Counted from the stretch's first letter, positions 19,300 to 31,335 are shown. The stretch: 64,000 nucleotides of DNA from Megascapheus bottae (GCA_024803745.1 JANJXV010000043.1:3531001-3595000); one strand, 5' to 3'. Numbers and translations are program-made. The notes: a model not told the origin generated them from the letters alone.

Positions 19300-20160
19300 C
19301 TTGATGTTCTACAATCTGTTCTTGATTAATTAATATTTTTTGTACCGCCGGTTTGGTGTGCATGTATTCATAAAGTTTCTCTTTGGAGTGAAATATTCTT
19401 GTTTCTCCCTCAAATGTAAATGCTAGTTTTGCTGGATATATCAGTCTGGGTTAGCAGCTGTTGGTCTTCAGGACATCCATGATATTTTTCCAAGATTTTC
19501 TTGCATTTAGGGTTTGCGTGGGGAGATCTGCTGTAATTCAAAATTTTTTCCCATTATAGTATAGCACTTTCTTTGTTTTTGCAGCATTTAAGATCAATTC
19601 CTTGGTATTTGGGTGTAGTGTCTTTACTACGATATGTCTGGATGAGTTCCTTCTAGGATCTTGCCTGTTTGGTGTCCTGAAACCTTCAATATTGTGAGTA
19701 ATTTCCCTTTTGAGGTTGGGGAAGTTCTCTGCTATAATTTTGGTGAGTAAGGGTTGCATTCCTTTCTCCTGAAATTCGGCCCCCTCATCAATCGCTATTA
19801 TAGGAAGGTTAGACTTCGGTGCTGCATCTGCCAGGTCCTGGAGTTCTGGTGGATTTTGACTAATCTTTCCAAGGTGATGATTCTTTGTTCCAGCTCTTGT
19901 GTTTTAGCTTCCATTCCAGATGTTCTATTCTCCATTTCAATCAATCTGTTGCTTAATGCCTCCATTTTTGCTTGAAGTGTGGATACTGAGCTGATCATTT
20001 CTGCTGAGAGGGTATTGAACTCCCAATTCTCTTTTGAATTTGAAGAGTTCCTTGAAAATTCCTTGCTTTTGTTTTTGGAATTCAGCCTTCATTTCCAAAA
20101 TCAGCTCCTTGATTTGAGTCATATTTCGTGTCTCTTCAGGTGTCATTTCTTGGGATGGTG
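19300..20160 (-). pseudogene. L1 ORF1, frameshifted
   Basis: The RNA-binding chaperone of L1. It begins near 20,146 (MTPEETRNMTQIKELILEM), followed by a coiled-coil segment (TLQAKMEALSNRLIEMENR, 19,990-19,800) in a second frame and the C-terminal region (AENFPNLKREI, PRRNSSRHIVV, 19,760-19,540) in a third. At least two frameshifts, so not functional. Confidence 0.8.
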
Positions 20161-20164
20161 ATAT

Positions 20165-21134
20165 CTCTCTCGTCCCTTTGCTCTTGTTTCCCTTTGGGCT
20201 TTGTGTGGGACTTTGATTATTTATGTATGTCGTAATTCATCTTTGTGCTCTTCCAGGCATGGAGAACTGTTGTAGTTCGCTCTGTGGTTGTTAGGTGGCA
20301 GTCTTTACTGGGATTGGGAACTGTGGTTCTAGGAATCTGTGTATACCTGTGGTGTTCAGCCAAATTGATTCCTCTGCTGTCTAGGTCAGTGTTTGCAGTT
20401 TTTGCAGATGTTCGGCCTGTTCCCAGAGGCTGTGTGCTGCTGTATGACTAGCTCTCAGCCCAACCAGTGGCCTCACAGTGGGCCATGGGTAGGGTCTGTG
20501 CACTTCAGTCTCAGCGCGCTGGGCTGATGGTTGGTTTTCCCTGCACTGTTTCCAGGGGCGGGCCCTTGGCCAAGGGTCTGGGGTTTGGGAGTTTCCAGGG
20601 GCTCTCAGGTAGGCCAGTCTGTGTCCACTCTGTTCCCAGGGTGGGGCCCAGCCGAGGATGTGGGCTCCAAGGGCGGAGCCGGGCCTTTCTGATCCTCAGA
20701 AGGCGAGCTTGGCTACCTGTCTGCCCTTCAGTTCCCTGCTGTGTTTCAGCCGCTTTGGCCAAGAGTCTGTGACTGTGGGGGCCCCCTTGGTGCCGCCTTG
20801 CTGGGGATTCCCAGCTGGAGGATGCCCAACTTAAGAATTTAGTGGGACAGATGCTGGCTCTCAGACTCCCTCACCCCTCACCCACTGTTTGAGGGCAGGG
20901 TCTCCATGCCCCCCACTCTCCATACCCAGTGGCCTGGGAGATGAACCTGTTGGGTGGTGAGCTGTGACACCTCTGCCCCCTTTACTGGGGTGCTGGGTCT
21001 TAGCACCCGCCTGCCTGTCAGACTCCGATCAATGGCCTGGGAGAGGAACCTATTGGGCGGGTGGTAGCAGGGACAACTCCACCGCCTTTGTTGGGCTGCT
21101 GGGTTTTAGCGCCCGCCCTCCTGTCAGTCTCCAT
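20165..21134 (-). promoter_or_regulatory. L1 5' UTR with about two tandem monomers
   Basis: GC-rich sequence upstream of ORF1. 20,928-21,030 and 21,031-21,131 are imperfect direct repeats of about 100 bases. They share 'ggcctgggaga.gaacct.ttggg', 'gggctgctgggt.ttagc' and 'cccgcc..cctgtcag.ctcc'. In other rodents, tandem monomers at this position carry the L1 promoter. By position these should be promoter units on the minus strand; that is inference. Confidence 0.65.
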
Positions 21135-21139
21135 TGTAA

Positions 21140-23300
21140 TATTATTTTCCAGAGGAAAAAAATTTAACCCAAATTCCTGTAAATCCTACCTGTCTGTACA
21201 CAATCTTTATATACTTATGGTTTCATTAGTATAACTGAGGACATAGGAGCACTAGAAAAAATTACTGGCTAAGTCAAACTAATTAATGAGGGAAGGATTT
21301 ATTTGTTTTTAATGCACAAAATTTCAATTTGTAAAGATGACACATGTCTGTAGATGGTCACCCCACAAATTGAATTGTACAGTGGTTGAGATGTGAATTT
21401 TCTATCATGGATATTTTACCTCAATAAAAGTGAAGAGAAACAGCCCACTTTGGTTTTGGGAGCACTGGTATTTGAATTCCAGGGCTTTCTCATTTCTTGG
21501 CAAAATAGTTACGACCAGCTCTTTTGTTTTTAGTCGTTATATACATAGGCTCCAGGGCTTTCTTTCTTTCTGGGTCAATGTGGAGAACTCATACTGAGCA
21601 CTGTCCCTGAGCTCTTCAGATCATGGCCACTGACCACCATTGGCCAAAGCCCCAATTGCCATTTTCTAGAGGTAAATTGGAGATAAGGGTCTCAAGTCCT
21701 TTTGTTCCCAGGATGGGTTTGGACCGTGATCCACAGGTCTCATCCTCTTGAGAAGCTAGGATTACTGGCTTGAGCCACCCCACCGGCTAGGACCTAGTGC
21801 TTGTTAAAGAACAGGTCTGTCCTTATGCCCAGATCTCACGGGTGAGCCTCTAGCTGCTGACTAATAAACCTAAGGTGTTGCTTTTTTGTTGGTGGTTAGT
21901 TTATTTGATTCTTTCTTTCTTTCTTTGTTTATATGTTTGAAGCAGTGCTGGAGCTTGAATTCAGGGTCTGGAAAGTGACATTGAGCTTTTTTGCTCAGGG
22001 CTATTGTTCTATTACTTGAGCCAAACCTGCACTTCTCGGTCTGTGTGCATCTGTGTGTAAAATGTGTGGCTCATCATGTATTATTTTTAATTATGGGGAG
22101 ATGATTGTGTGCTGATGTTACTTGTGTATTTGGCTTTCCCTATATATTGACCTGGAACAGTTTTTACAAAAGTTTTCACTTCGCAGAAGTCACTGATGAT
22201 AGTTAAATATCATATGATTTAATAATTCTACTTATCAGCATTCTCTCTTTAGCATTTTTTATCTTAACTTCCTTGAAGTAACCCATTTCAGATTAACATA
22301 TCCACACACTTGTACACAGTATCTTCCTCAGATTCATCTCTTCCATCATTCTCTTCTTCCACCTACCCTTTCACCAATATGCACAGTGTTATCCAAATTT
22401 CATATTCTACACATATGACCAATGATTAATTTGACTTTGTTCTCCTTTGGCTTCTTGTTTCCATTCATTCCAGTACCTCCTAATGGAACCCCACTCCAGA
22501 CACTGATACTCAGAATATTTCTGTTGTTAAATTGTCTGGGGACTGCTCAAAAGGCTTACAATTTGGAATTGCACTCTTGTATATGCTATATTTAGCAATA
22601 TATTCTTGCCAATCCTTGGGCTTAAACACAGGGTCATGACACTGTCCCTGGGCTTCCTCAAGGCTTAAGATCAAGGTCACTTGAGCCACAACACCACTTC
22701 CAGCTTTTTCTGTGCATATTGTACAGTGTTTGAATGCTAGACAAACATGCCCACCTAGGCCATACTCCTGGACTCAGTTTGCCATATTTTGATACTGTCA
22801 TATAGACAAAGAACTTAGAAGCTTTGTTTACCAGAGAACAAGGATAAAATCTATTGTATTGGATATTCTCCCCCACTCCATCCATGTTAGTGAGTTGATT
22901 GAGATTTGTAAGCTTTGGATCAATTTTTCTAATTGTGAGGTCTGCAAATCAGGTTCCATGAGGGTAGGAGAGCCTGTCATTGGCCTGTCCTCTGGCATCT
23001 CATCAAAATCTCCAACACCATGTGACACTGCAGCCGGAAATCCTCCATGACCACCTATAAAGAATCCATTCTGTGGTATTCTTTTCTTTTCTTATTTTTA
23101 CCTGTCCTGGGGCTTGAAATCAGGGCTGGGCATTGTCTTTGGGCTTTCTTATCACTAGTGATCTACCACTTGAGACACAGCCACTTCCAGGTTTTTTTTC
23201 TGTGGATGTGGTACTAAAGAATCAAACATAGAGTTTTGTGCATGCTAGGCAAGCACCCTACCAATAGGCATGCTCTCAGCCCTGCATAATCCATTATGAA
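21140..23300. repeat. OR downstream duplicon, copy 2
   Basis: The first 400 bases match 6,420-6,830. 22,130-23,060 matches 30,150-31,330 (shared 'cttgtgt.tttggct.tcccatata' and 'gatagttaaa' stretches, and the repeat at 22,925-23,045). It contains SINEs on the minus strand at 21,595-21,790, 21,935-22,080, 22,615-22,770 and 23,100-23,285. Confidence 0.75.
22925..23045 (+). repeat. Unclassified repeat, copy 3
   Basis: 'cctgtcctctggcatctcat' with 'gcagccggaaatcctcc'. Reverse orientation to the copies at 12.4, 15.3, 35.3, 39.8 and 42.4 kb, and the same as that at 31.2 kb. Confidence 0.7.
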
Positions 23301-23309
23301 GAGTGAAAG

Positions 23310-23625
23310 CTGAGTTTTTTGGTCAGCTGTGGAGCTTAAACTTGTGGCCTGTACACTGTCCCTGAGACTTTTGTGCTCAAAGATAGTGCTCTAACATTTG
23401 AGCCATTTAGGTTGAGTAAACCAGAAAGTTTTATTGTTTTTTTAAAATATAGTTTGTTTTGGGTGCCTATGGATCATATCTGTGGTCCTACCTACACAAG
23501 GCACTGAGATCTAAGAATCCCAGTTCAAAGCCAATGGAGGCAACAAAGGCCATGATAATCTTATCTCCAATTAACAATCAACGTGACAAAAGTAGAGGTG
23601 TGACTCAAGTGGTAGAAGCAGAAGA
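23310..23625. repeat. Two SINEs in opposite orientation
   Basis: 23,310-23,420 is an ID-like tail on the minus strand. 23,460-23,625 is a composite 7SL/ID SINE on the plus strand ('gcactgagatctaagaatcc' to 'aattaacaatcaac'). Confidence 0.7.
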
Positions 23626-23849
23626 AAAATCTCACTGAACTACTTCTCTGGAGAAAAATCTTTTATTCTCCAGAACTGAATCTTTGCATCTGTCTATAAA
23701 TACAAAGTCTCCAGCATCCAAAGCATCTTAACCACTGTGCATGAGGGAACCACATGGAGAATTAATTAGCCAATAAGAAGAAGCAGGGATATGTCTAATG
23801 CTTCCATTTGGTTAAGTGTCCTATCCAAGTCCTGAGTTCCAGTGATCAT

Positions 23850-24787
23850 GCTGCCCAGCATCCTCAGAGTTCTACTACTGTCCCTGTTCCTCAGGCTGTA
23901 GATAAATGCCCACCGTGTACATCACCGAGGCCACCAAGAATTCTTGGAGCCACGGAACACAGTGGTAGCACAGTACACACCAAGCAAGGTGAGCGCCACA
24001 CGTGGAGCCCCACATGTGTTGGGCCCCACAGGTAGAAGAGGCTTTGGGCCTCCCATGTTCTGTGGGGATCTTCAGAATACAAGACATAATTCTGTAGTAA
24101 GAGTAAAGGATCCCTGAAAGAGGAAATAACCCCAAGGTGACAGTAATTACATATATGAACAAGTTATTTGTAAGGGTACTAGAACAGGACAGTTTAAATA
24201 TTTAAGAAGCATCACAGATGTAATTTGGAATTTCCACACTTTTAAAGTAAGCAAATTGTAAGATCAATATATTGTGTGTCTGGGAATTCAATACACTAAG
24301 GAAAGCAGACACCAATACTAAGATCCAACAGTAGTGAGGGTTCAAGAGGACCAGGTAATACAGGGGGTGACAGATGGCCACAAAGCCGTCATAGGCCATG
24401 ACAGTCAGAAGCATGTCATCCATGCAGCCAGAGAAGAGGAAGAGAGACAACTGGGTGAGGCAGCCCCATAGAAGATGGCTCTGCTGTGACTCTGGATGTT
24501 CACCAGCATCTTGGGGACCACGGTAGACGAGAAGCCAATGTCAGCCCAAGGAGAGGTGGCCAAGAAAGAAGTACATGGGGGGTGTGGAAGTGAGGGTCAG
24601 AGCTGACGGCGAGGATGATGAGCAGATTTCCCAGCACGGTGGTTAGATACATGAACAGGAAGATCCCAAAGAGGACTGGTTGTATTTCAGGGTCATCTGA
24701 GAGTTCCAGGAAATAGAACTCATAGATTGTGGTTAGATTTTCTGCTCTGAGACGACTTGGATTTCTTGCTAAAAGAAGAAATCTCAT
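23850..24787 (-). pseudogene. Olfactory receptor pseudogene 3 (family 7-like)
   Basis: The OR coding sequence is broken into three frames. 24,787-24,500 reads from an ATG at 24,787 through [20 protein letters not shown] and TM1 ([15 protein letters not shown]) into a garbled PMYFF region. 24,450-24,202 covers TM3-4, with MAYDGFVAICHPLYYLVLLN, in which the DRY arginine is glycine. 24,160-23,860 covers TM5 to TM7, but TM6 is replaced by a garbled, partly repeated stretch (GAQHMWGSTCGAH) and TM7 is eroded (VASVMYTV). Frameshifts near 24,490, 24,190 and 23,920. It is more diverged from OR 2 and OR 4 than they are from each other. Confidence 0.9.
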
Positions 24788-24789
24788 TA

Positions 24790-25600
24790 GAAAAGCATAA
24801 TGTGTGTCCAGGAATGCTCAACTGTGTATACCTGATATTCAAATATGTATACATTTAAATGTGTAATATACTTGAGGTGCAGTGTACTTAGAAATATTTC
24901 TCTGCTGTGGCAATCCCACACTTGTAGCCTCTTTTACTTCAGGTAGGCCTCTTTTTCCCAGCCCTGTGCCTACACATCTGACCCACTGGGAGAACAACAT
25001 ATTAGAACTCCAAGATCATAAAGATAGCTAGAGCATGTCAGTACAACAATACAGCCCACTATTATCTTCTTTTTAGAACAGCTTTTTTGGGAGATCATTC
25101 GTATAAGAATCATAGAATGGGTACAGTTCCATCTTTTTTAATAGATTCACAGTAAGTCTAGTTGAATTTGACCATAGTGAGAAGAAATCAGACCCACCAA
25201 CAGTAACTTACTGTCCCACTGCAACCCAGGCCGACCAATCTGCTTCTGGTCCCTGTTGACTTTTCTATTCTGGTATTATGACATTTGCAGGGAAATGGAT
25301 AGACCTAAAAATGTGCTAGTGAGTTCAGTAAGCCTGGCTCAGAGACAAAGGACACTTGTATTCTCTCAGAATTGGCTGTTAGATGTCATTTATATCCATA
25401 TAAAAATCCATATTCAGGTTCATTGCATCTATACACAATGTAAAGTGTGATGAGTAGAAGAGGATTCTGAGGGTGTTAACTCCTTGATCGCCTAAGCTGC
25501 AGTTTAATGAAATGAATATCCCTTCTTGAATACTTGTTTGTTAAACACAACATTTGAAATACAATGTAAAAATCAATGTTAATAAAACCTTCAAAAAGTG
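24790..25600. other. No recognised feature
   Basis: Sequence upstream of OR pseudogene 3. I see no conserved exon, no clear SINE and no match elsewhere in the window. Confidence 0.5.
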
Positions 25601-25699
25601 GGGGGAGTTCCCCCATGCCTGTAGAGGTTCATACAAATGGTTTACATGTCATTTTCCTCTTTATACTTTTAACTCTTCTTAAAAGCCCTTGCTATATTT

Positions 25700-25862
25700 T
25701 GGGCCACCAGTTTGTCCTAGTGGTAGTGTGCTTTCCTAGCATTCATGAAGCATGGGGTCTGATTTCTTGATGGTGCTATGGCTCAAGTGGTAGGGCTGTA
25801 TCCTTAAGAAAGCCCAAGGACAGTGCTCAGGCCGTGTGATCAAGCCCTGGACTGGCAAAAAA
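25700..25862 (+). repeat. ID-like SINE dimer (plus)
   Basis: 'cctagtggtagtgtgctttcc' and 'ggctcaagtggtagggctg' units followed by 'ccctggactggcaaaaaa'. Confidence 0.7.
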
Positions 25863-26004
25863 ATAGTTTTTTAAGTCTTTACTATTTCTTCCAACTAGTC
25901 TGTAGGAAATACTAAGTACAATCTTCCTGTTTTGTAATACACTTGTTTGTGTATGAGTTTAAAAAATGAAATGAATATCGGAAAGCTCAACCTACTTTAA
26001 TTGT

Positions 26005-26006
26005 TT

Positions 26007-26053
<47 letters not shown>

Positions 26054-26280
26054 TTTTGGGGGTGTCTTGGGGCTTGAACTTGTCCTGGGCTCTGTCCCTG
26101 AGCACTTCAGCTCAAGTCTACCACCCTACCCTTGAGCCAAGCCCCACTTCCCATTTACTTGAGGTTAATTGGAGATAAGAGTATCAGGTCCTTTTGCGCC
26201 CAGGATTCTCAGACCTCAGCTTCTTTAGTAGCGAGGAATAGAGGCAGGAGTCACCTCATTCAGCTCCTAGTTTAAAATAT
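26005..26280 (-). repeat. (TTTA)n followed by composite SINE (minus)
   Basis: 26,005-26,056 is a tttat repeat, probably the expanded A-rich tail of the SINE. 26,060-26,275 reads in reverse as ID-like tail then 7SL-like head ('ctcagacctcagcttcttta'). Confidence 0.8.
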
Positions 26281-26289
26281 ATATACAAC

Positions 26290-26490
26290 ATTCTAGCTTC
26301 CAGTTACTCATGCTGTAATCCTGAGATCTGAGGATAGCAGCTCTCTCAGTCAGCCTGAGCGAGAATGTCCTTGAAACTCTTTACTCCAGGGAACAACCAA
26401 AAGAGCAGGAAGTGGACCTGTGGCTCGAGTGGCAAAGTGCTAACCTTGAGCTAAACATCTGAGGGATTGATTACAGGCCCTGATTTCAAG
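26290..26490 (+). repeat. Composite SINE (plus)
   Basis: 'tgctgtaatcctgagatctg' head, then 'gaagtggacctgtggctcgag' ID-like part and 'ctgatttcaagacc'. Confidence 0.7.
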
Positions 26491-26509
26491 ACCTGACACT
26501 AGTATATTC

Positions 26510-26630
26510 TCCCTCTCCCTCTCCTTCTCCCTCTCCCTCTCCCTCTCCCTCTCTATATCTACCTCTCTCTCTCTTTCTCTCTCTCTCTCACTCTCTCTCT
26601 CTCACACACACACACACAAACACACACTCA
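26510..26630. repeat. (CTCCCT)n / (CT)n / (CA)n compound microsatellite
   Basis: ccctct repeats pass into ct and then ca repeats. Confidence 0.95.
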
Positions 26631-26689
26631 AAAAAGTATGGAGTAAAAGTAACGCATATGAAATGAGAATGAATTTCTTATAAAACTAA

Positions 26690-26910
26690 GCCCTGAAGCC
26701 AGGCTCTGGTGACCCACTTCTGTAATCCTAGCTACTCAGGAGGCTGAGATCTGAAGATCATGGTTCAAATCCAGCCTGGGCATGAAGTCTATGAGGCGCT
26801 TATCTCCAAATAAACATCAGAAAACCAAAAGTGGCACTGTGGTCAAGGACTAGTGCAGTAGCCTTGAGCTGAAGGCTCAGGAACAGCCCTCAGACTCTGA
26901 GTTCAAAAAA
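26690..26910 (+). repeat. Composite 7SL/ID-like SINE, good example
   Basis: The head 'ctgtaatcctagctactcag' and 'gaggctgagatctgaagatc' resembles 7SL RNA. The middle is 'ggttcaaatccagcctgggc' with 'cttatctccaaataaacatc'. The second half, 'gtggcactgtgg..gcctt', is ID-like and ends 'ctgagttcaaaaaag'. This copy defines the family used for the other calls. Confidence 0.85.
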
Positions 26911-27026
26911 GAAAAATCCAAGCTGATCTCAGAAATGATCACAGGGCATTCTGTCAACCATGGCTCATTGTTGTGTGGTGTTCCTGTCACTGACAGCAGC
27001 AGTAGCCTCCACCATCCCCTCATTCT

Positions 27027-27030
27027 GGTC

Positions 27031-27080
<50 letters not shown>

Positions 27081-27118
27081 AATCACTATCATCATCATCA
27101 TCATCACTATCATCAACA
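27027..27118. repeat. (ATC)n microsatellite
   Basis: About 90 bases of catcat repeats. Poly-Ile and poly-Met open frames across it are artefacts. Confidence 0.95.
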
Positions 27119-27289
27119 TCTTCTCAGTAAAGCTGTCCTCAATAATCCATAAAACACATCTCCAAATCCCTTCTCCATCCACCCTCAGCACTCACACGCT
27201 TAAGCTGCCTTTCTCTTCAGCCATCAACCAGGTGGACAGGTCTGAGGACCCCAGACCTGCCGTGTAGCACCAGCTACTCTCTCCTCAGA

Positions 27290-27490
27290 GTGGATGTGAA
27301 GACAGCATGGAAGCAGAGCTGATGGATGCTGACAAGGAGGAGGCAGGAAAATGAAGGGCAGGGAACACAGGCTTCCCCTCCAATTGTAGGTGGCCTTGGA
27401 GCATTGAGGCCCACAGCTACCCTTTAGCCAAGTTGAGCACATCAATGACCAAGTCTCTGTGGACATTTTAAACAAAGAGCTGAGAGGACC
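27290..27490. repeat. Segment related to 15,540-15,660
   Basis: Shares 'ggtggccttggag.att' and 'caagtctctg' with the 15.5 kb segment. Part of the mosaic of local duplications. Confidence 0.55.
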
Positions 27491-27789
27491 TATAGGAAAT
27501 CCATGCTGATTCAAAACTCTCTGTCTATCTAGATGATTAACACTTCTACCATTTATGCTTATCTGATGGACAGATGGCATGGACTTTTCACAATCCCTAT
27601 AACTGATCTCCAATCTGGGATGACTTTTAATGAATTTTCATTGTTCTCTAGCCATACCATACATCTTCAGAATTATTATGATTCCAACTTCAACGTTTAC
27701 ATCTTTTCTAATTTTATTTTGTTTTATTATTCATATAAACACTTATTCAAACATTTTCTTTTCTTCCCACCCCCAAATACCTACAGAAA

Positions 27790-28310
27790 ACATCCCATGA
27801 TTTAAGGATATATAAACCCTGAAGCAGTATAAAACCTGAAATTACAAATATAATAAAGACAATGAGTTGAGAAGTTGGGTATTAATTTTCCAGGTCTGTC
27901 TATTCCCTTACAAATAGTGCAATATGTTTTTTCCTGATGGGGGTATATAATATCATTGTGTATATAGACCACATTTTCTCGATTCATTCATCCACCGAGG
28001 GGTATCTCGGTTGATTGTATATCTTGGATAAGTAAACAATGATTCCATGAAAATGGTGGTACTGGCAGTTGCAGTGGGGAAATGTTTGTACTGGATTTTT
28101 ATCAAATGACGCAGAGTGGGAATGCTGGGTCATAGAGAATCTCTGTTCAGTCTTTTAAGGAATCTCCATAGCTTTCCAGAAATTTTTACCAACAACATAG
28201 GAAGGTCCCCTTCTGGCCACATCCCCACCAACATCTGTGATTATCAGTTTTCTTCAAAATGGTCATCTAACTGAGGTTTGGTGGAATCTCAGAGTTTTTT
28301 GATTTGCATT
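27790..28310 (-). mobile_element. LINE-1 ORF2 3' fragment (minus)
   Basis: The sequence has the L1 ORF2 C-terminal character in reverse, with 'ccacatccccaccaacatctgtgat' (given in part) and 'aatgctgggtcatagagaa'. It is degraded and looks older than the L1s at 17-21 and 56-60 kb. It is followed by a SINE at 28,310-28,575. Confidence 0.7.
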
Positions 28311-28575
28311 TTTGTCAATCCTGGGGCTTGAACTCGGGGCCTGGGCACTGTCCTTAGACACTTTTTTAGTACTCTGCCATTTGTGGCACAGTGCCACTTC
28401 CAGCTTTTTCTGTGTGTACGGTGCCAAGGAATTGAATCCAGGGCTTTGTGCATGGGAGGTGAGCACTCTACCACTAGACTATGCTCACAGCCCCACTTTC
28501 TACTTTTTCTGTATATATGGCACTGAGCTGTTGAACCCATGGCTCTGTGCATGCTAGCTAAGCACTCTAACATCA
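28310..28575 (-). repeat. ID-like SINE, two units (minus)
   Basis: 'gcacagtgccacttccagct' and 'tgaatccagggctttgtgca' are followed by a second similar unit, 'tgttgaacccatggctctgtg'. Open frames here reflect this repeat. Confidence 0.8.
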
Positions 28576-28579
28576 GGTT

Positions 28580-29460
28580 AACATTTGTCCATTGAATAGC
28601 ATCTTCACCATTATCATAACTCTGCTGTGGTGACTAGTGCAGGAATTCCCTTGGATGTAAGAGATGTTGTGGCACGGAAACGAGGTAGAGGCTAAAGCTT
28701 CATGCTTCTCACATGAGGAAGGAAGGAAGTTGTTTTCTGATGCACAACAAATCTACATATGGCTCTAGAAATGGATATCCTTATGTGTTGGACAACAAGA
28801 CTCTGTCCTTCAATTAAACACCAAAAAAGTTGAAAGTGGAGTTTTGTCTCAATGAAAGGATGGCCAGCCTTGACAAAAAGAAAAAAAATCAGGAACAGGG
28901 TAAGGTCCGGAGTTCAAGACAAAGAAAAAATGATTGCAGTGCTAAATTCCAGAAATATTAACAGCTTTACTTTTGAAATATCACTGCTTGAGATCTCACA
29001 ATCTCAGTGACTTCTTTCTTTTCCCTTTTTTCAAAATTTTATTATGGTTAAAAGCTGTACCAGAGGATTCAACTTCTCATGTTTATTTATGGGCTCTATG
29101 ATCAAAGTCATTCATGCCCTACCTATCCCCTCACTTTCTGGATCCCTTTCCACATATGTACATGAGCAAATGCAGTCATAATATTCTTTTGAACTCAGGG
29201 TCTGGTTGCTATCCCTGGCGCTGGTTTTCAACCGTGACACTCAGATCTCAGCCTCCTGAGTAGCTAGGATGACAGGCATACGCCAGCATCACACAGCTTT
29301 ATTTCCCTTTAGTGTTTCCTGATGTTTTTAACCATTCTGAGCACATTTTATTTTGTTTATTCCAATTTCAATTAACAATGAAAACCCCAACTATGTATCA
29401 AATATACCTGTAGCCCTGCTATATATTACAACAAAAAATAAAAAGTTCAATTTTTAAAAA
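28580..29460. other. No gene; SINE fragments only
   Basis: 28,790-28,920 resembles a degraded plus-strand composite SINE tail, and 29,195-29,290 a minus-strand 7SL-like head ('tcagcctcctgagtagctag'). The remainder is unassigned. Confidence 0.5.
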
Positions 29461-29808
29461 GTGGACACAAACAGATCTTTTTGGTTTTGGTAGCACTGGT
29501 GTTTGAACTCAGGGCTTTCTGATTTCTTGACAAATGATGTATAAAGTGCTTTTGTTGTTTTTACTAATTTAGAGATAGCATCTAGGACTTTTTTATGCAC
29601 AGGCCTGGCCGGATGCTTATATCTCAGGGATGAGCCTCTAACTGAATGCTCATAAAAGCAAGGTGGAAGATTTTTGTTGTTGTTTACTTGCTTCTGTGCT
29701 TCTTGGTTTGTATCATTCCTGGGGTTTGACCTCAGGATGTGGACACTGTCCCAGAATTTTTTGCCTCAGGGCTATTTTTCTGATTCTTGAGCTATAGCTC
29801 AACTTCTT

Positions 29809-29865
<57 letters not shown>

Positions 29866-31330
29866 TTGTGTGTGTGTGTGCTTAATTGGACATAAAATTT
29901 TTCTCAGCCCTGGATCGCTTTGCAACAGAAATTCTCAGGTCTCTGCCTCCTAAGTATCTAGGATTCTTGGTGTGAAGCACAGGCGCACAGCTAAAAGTGT
30001 TTTACATCAGGGAAACAAATGAATTAACATTATTTTTGACCTGGTTGTAAAATGAATACATAAGCTATCTTACATTGCAGAAAGCTTATTCGTTACAGAA
30101 CATGTTTGAGACATATTAAATGACATAATATAAATAATGTCACTTTGATGTCACTTGTGTGATTGGCTCTCCCCATATAGTTAACTGGTACATTTTTATA
30201 AAGGTTTGCTTCTCACAGAAATCACTGTTGATAGTTAAACTATATATAATTTAAAATAGGACTAAGCTAACTTCTCTCGTCAAAACTTTTTATCTTGACT
30301 TCTTAGTAGAAAGACATTTCAAATTAATAGGTCCACACCCTTGTACAATGTATATTCACACATCTAATCTTAGCTACTCAGCAGGGAGATATCTCAGGAA
30401 CTTGTTCAAATCCAGCCTTGTTCAAAACAGAGCCCAGAGATTCTTATCTCCAATTAATCCATAGAAGTCAGAGCAGAACTGTGGCTCAAGGGTGGGGTGG
30501 TATACTTGAGCTGAAGAGGTCACGGACAGCACGCAGGTCCTGTGTAGGGCCGTACTCTTGAGCTGAAGTGCTCAGGGACAGGGCTCAGGCCAGAATTCAA
30601 GCTCCATGACCTTCACTACCCCCAAAAAAGATCCAAATTTCCTTTTTTACACACATGAACATTGAGTATTATGAATGCATTCTCCTATGGTTATTTGTTT
30701 ACATTTATGCCAGAACCTCGTAATGGAATCCCATTCAGGACACTAATATTCAGAATCTTCCTGTTGTTAAATTTTCTGGGGACTACTCAAAAGACTTACA
30801 ACTTGGAATTGCACTCCTGTATATCCCATAATTAACCATATTTTTTGCCAGACCCAGGGCTTGAATACAGGGTCTGGACCTTACCCTTGGACTTCCTAAA
30901 GGAAAGAGCTCAAGGCCACTTGAGCCAGAGCACCACTTCCAGCGTTTTCTGTGCATGTCGTACCGAGGAATGAAACCCGGGTCTTTGTGCTTGCTAGGCA
31001 AACACTCTACCACCAAAACTCCTGGACACAATTAGCCATATTTCAGATGCAGTCTTCGACATAAAATTTGGAAGCTTTGTTTACTCAAGGACAAGGTTAA
31101 ATATATTATTTTGGACATCATTTTTTATTTTTCCACCCCTCCATACATGTGAGTGAGTTGATTGAAATTTGTAAGCTTTGAATCAATTTTTGTAATTTTG
31201 AGTTCTGGAAATCAGGTTCCATGATGGTAGGAGAACCCGTCATCAGCCTGTCCTCTGGCATCTCATCAAAATCTCCAACACCACATTGCACTGTAGCTGG
31301 AAATCCTCCATGTCCACCTATACACAATCC
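29460..31330. repeat. OR downstream duplicon, copy 3
   Basis: Matches 21,440-23,060 in order, including 'ttggttttggtagcactggt', the 30,150-30,340 stretch and the unclassified repeat at 31,190-31,300. It contains (CT)n at 29,810-29,862 inside a minus-strand SINE (29,700-29,990), a plus-strand SINE at 30,370-30,620 and a minus-strand SINE at 30,850-31,015. Confidence 0.75.
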
Positions 31331-31335
31331 ATTTT

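Larger units (their letters stand above)
17175..21134 (-). mobile_element. LINE-1 with 5' UTR, ORF1 and 5' half of ORF2 (minus)
   Basis: The order on the minus strand is: GC-rich 5' UTR 21,134-20,165; ORF1 about 20,160-19,300 (coiled coil near 20,000-19,800, then the conserved nucleic acid-binding region with QDPRRNSSRHIVVKT); ORF2 from 19,209. The first 231 codons of ORF2, an apurinic-type endonuclease, are open: LNVNGLN, CLQETHLT, VGDLN, KIDHIIVH and ending LSDHS. The reverse transcriptase region follows in broken frames to 17,180 and shows TSQGCP and a mutated active site (LLTDYM where two aspartates are expected). It ends abruptly, with no ORF2 3' part or poly(A), at the junction with the plus-strand L1. 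Confidence 0.9.

Noticed and set aside
20467..21167. CpG-rich coding exons on either strand
   Set aside because: The position directly upstream of L1 ORF1 and the tandem monomers identify it as L1 5' UTR.
26877..27267. Poly-Met and poly-Ile frames
   Set aside because: They come from the (ATC)n repeat at 27,027-27,118.
28263..28573. Possible small genes on both strands
   Set aside because: Overlapping open frames within an ID-like SINE pair; the same peptide wording recurs in other SINE copies.
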